The position numbers and the translations under genes were made by a program. Below, piece after piece: positions 63,974-64,000 of a stretch of 64,000 bases of DNA (the first letter of the stretch is position 1; each line of letters opens with the position of its first letter). Where the stretch lies: assembly GCF_009765905.1 (NCBI RefSeq), contig NZ_LMUO01000019.1, positions 1,388,405-1,452,404 of the forward strand, read 5' to 3'. Under the pieces are notes generated by a model. It was not told the DNA's origin and searched no databases. It was given only the letters and a program-made list of their open reading frames with translations. The stretch comes from Mucilaginibacter sp. L196. GTDB lineage: Bacteria; Bacteroidota; Bacteroidia; Sphingobacteriales; Sphingobacteriaceae.

Positions 63974-64000
63974 ATTCAAGAAGTAAGATTCAAGAGGGCA
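63973..64000 (+). repeat. heptad array at the ahcY stop codon (runs to edge)
   Basis: GATTCAA, GAAGTAA, GATTCAA, GAGGGCA begin on the G of the TAG stop and continue to the end of the window. Same arrangement as at 25628. Confidence 0.7.

Noticed and set aside
1-64000. tRNA, rRNA, prophage or transposase genes
   Set aside because: No tRNA-like cloverleaf, rRNA-like conserved stretch, phage structural gene or transposase motif was found in the intergenic spaces or open frames.

Overview
The window looks like a chromosomal segment of a Bacteroidota bacterium, most likely family Sphingobacteriaceae and close to Mucilaginibacter or Pedobacter. This rests on protein families and promoter style, not on a search. 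Start codons mostly lack a Shine-Dalgarno sequence, several genes are preceded by the Bacteroidota -7 element TAnnTTTG, and the content is typical: a giant adhesin with CHU_C/Ig_7-like domains, an OstA-like protein, the Bacteroidota topoisomerase IV B subunit, a B12-dependent ribonucleotide reductase and an orphan bactofilin/M23 pair. I see no rRNA, tRNA, CRISPR array, transposase or prophage.

Layout. Bases 1-7527 (minus strand) are the 5' part of a giant secreted repeat protein that runs off the left edge (at least 2509 codons). Divergent from it, 7.8-13.7 kb holds a signalling locus: a 131-aa protein with a CPPTC tail, a strong 21-bp hairpin, a 7-TM protein, a HisKA_3 sensor kinase, a LuxR-type response regulator, a small orphan gene and an 852-aa STAND/NACHT-like NTPase. 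TTTGTTCA repeats occur upstream of both the adhesin and the NTPase. From 13.7 to 31 kb are mainly metabolic, envelope and housekeeping genes: pnuC, an acyl-CoA dehydrogenase, a TlpA-like thioredoxin, a serine hydrolase with an amidohydrolase, mutL, two rhomboid proteases with an EEP-family hydrolase, cysS, an NTF2-like protein, and a SurA-like/MoxR pair.

From 31 to 46 kb: rdgB-type pyrophosphatase, a carbohydrate porin, mgtA beside a Fur-family regulator with an operator-like palindrome between them, an HD hydrolase, an XRE regulator, tilS, an OstA-like protein, a 58-codon small ORF, cytidine deaminase and parE. From 46 to 64 kb: a lone peptide-binding lipoprotein, an M61 peptidase with a NadR-like kinase, an ECF sigma/anti-sigma/DUF4097-like operon, an RlmI-like methyltransferase, nrdJ, a bacilliredoxin, M23 peptidase plus bactofilin, and ahcY.

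The most interesting non-coding signal is a set of dispersed repeats between genes: (1) palindromes with exact 32-bp arms, two copies; (2) a roughly 65-bp GC-rich REP-like hairpin element, four copies; (3) heptad arrays of consensus GAnTCAA, usually touching stop codons, at several loci; (4) a roughly 90-nt possibly structured element, two diverged copies. These account for much of the longer intergenic sequence.
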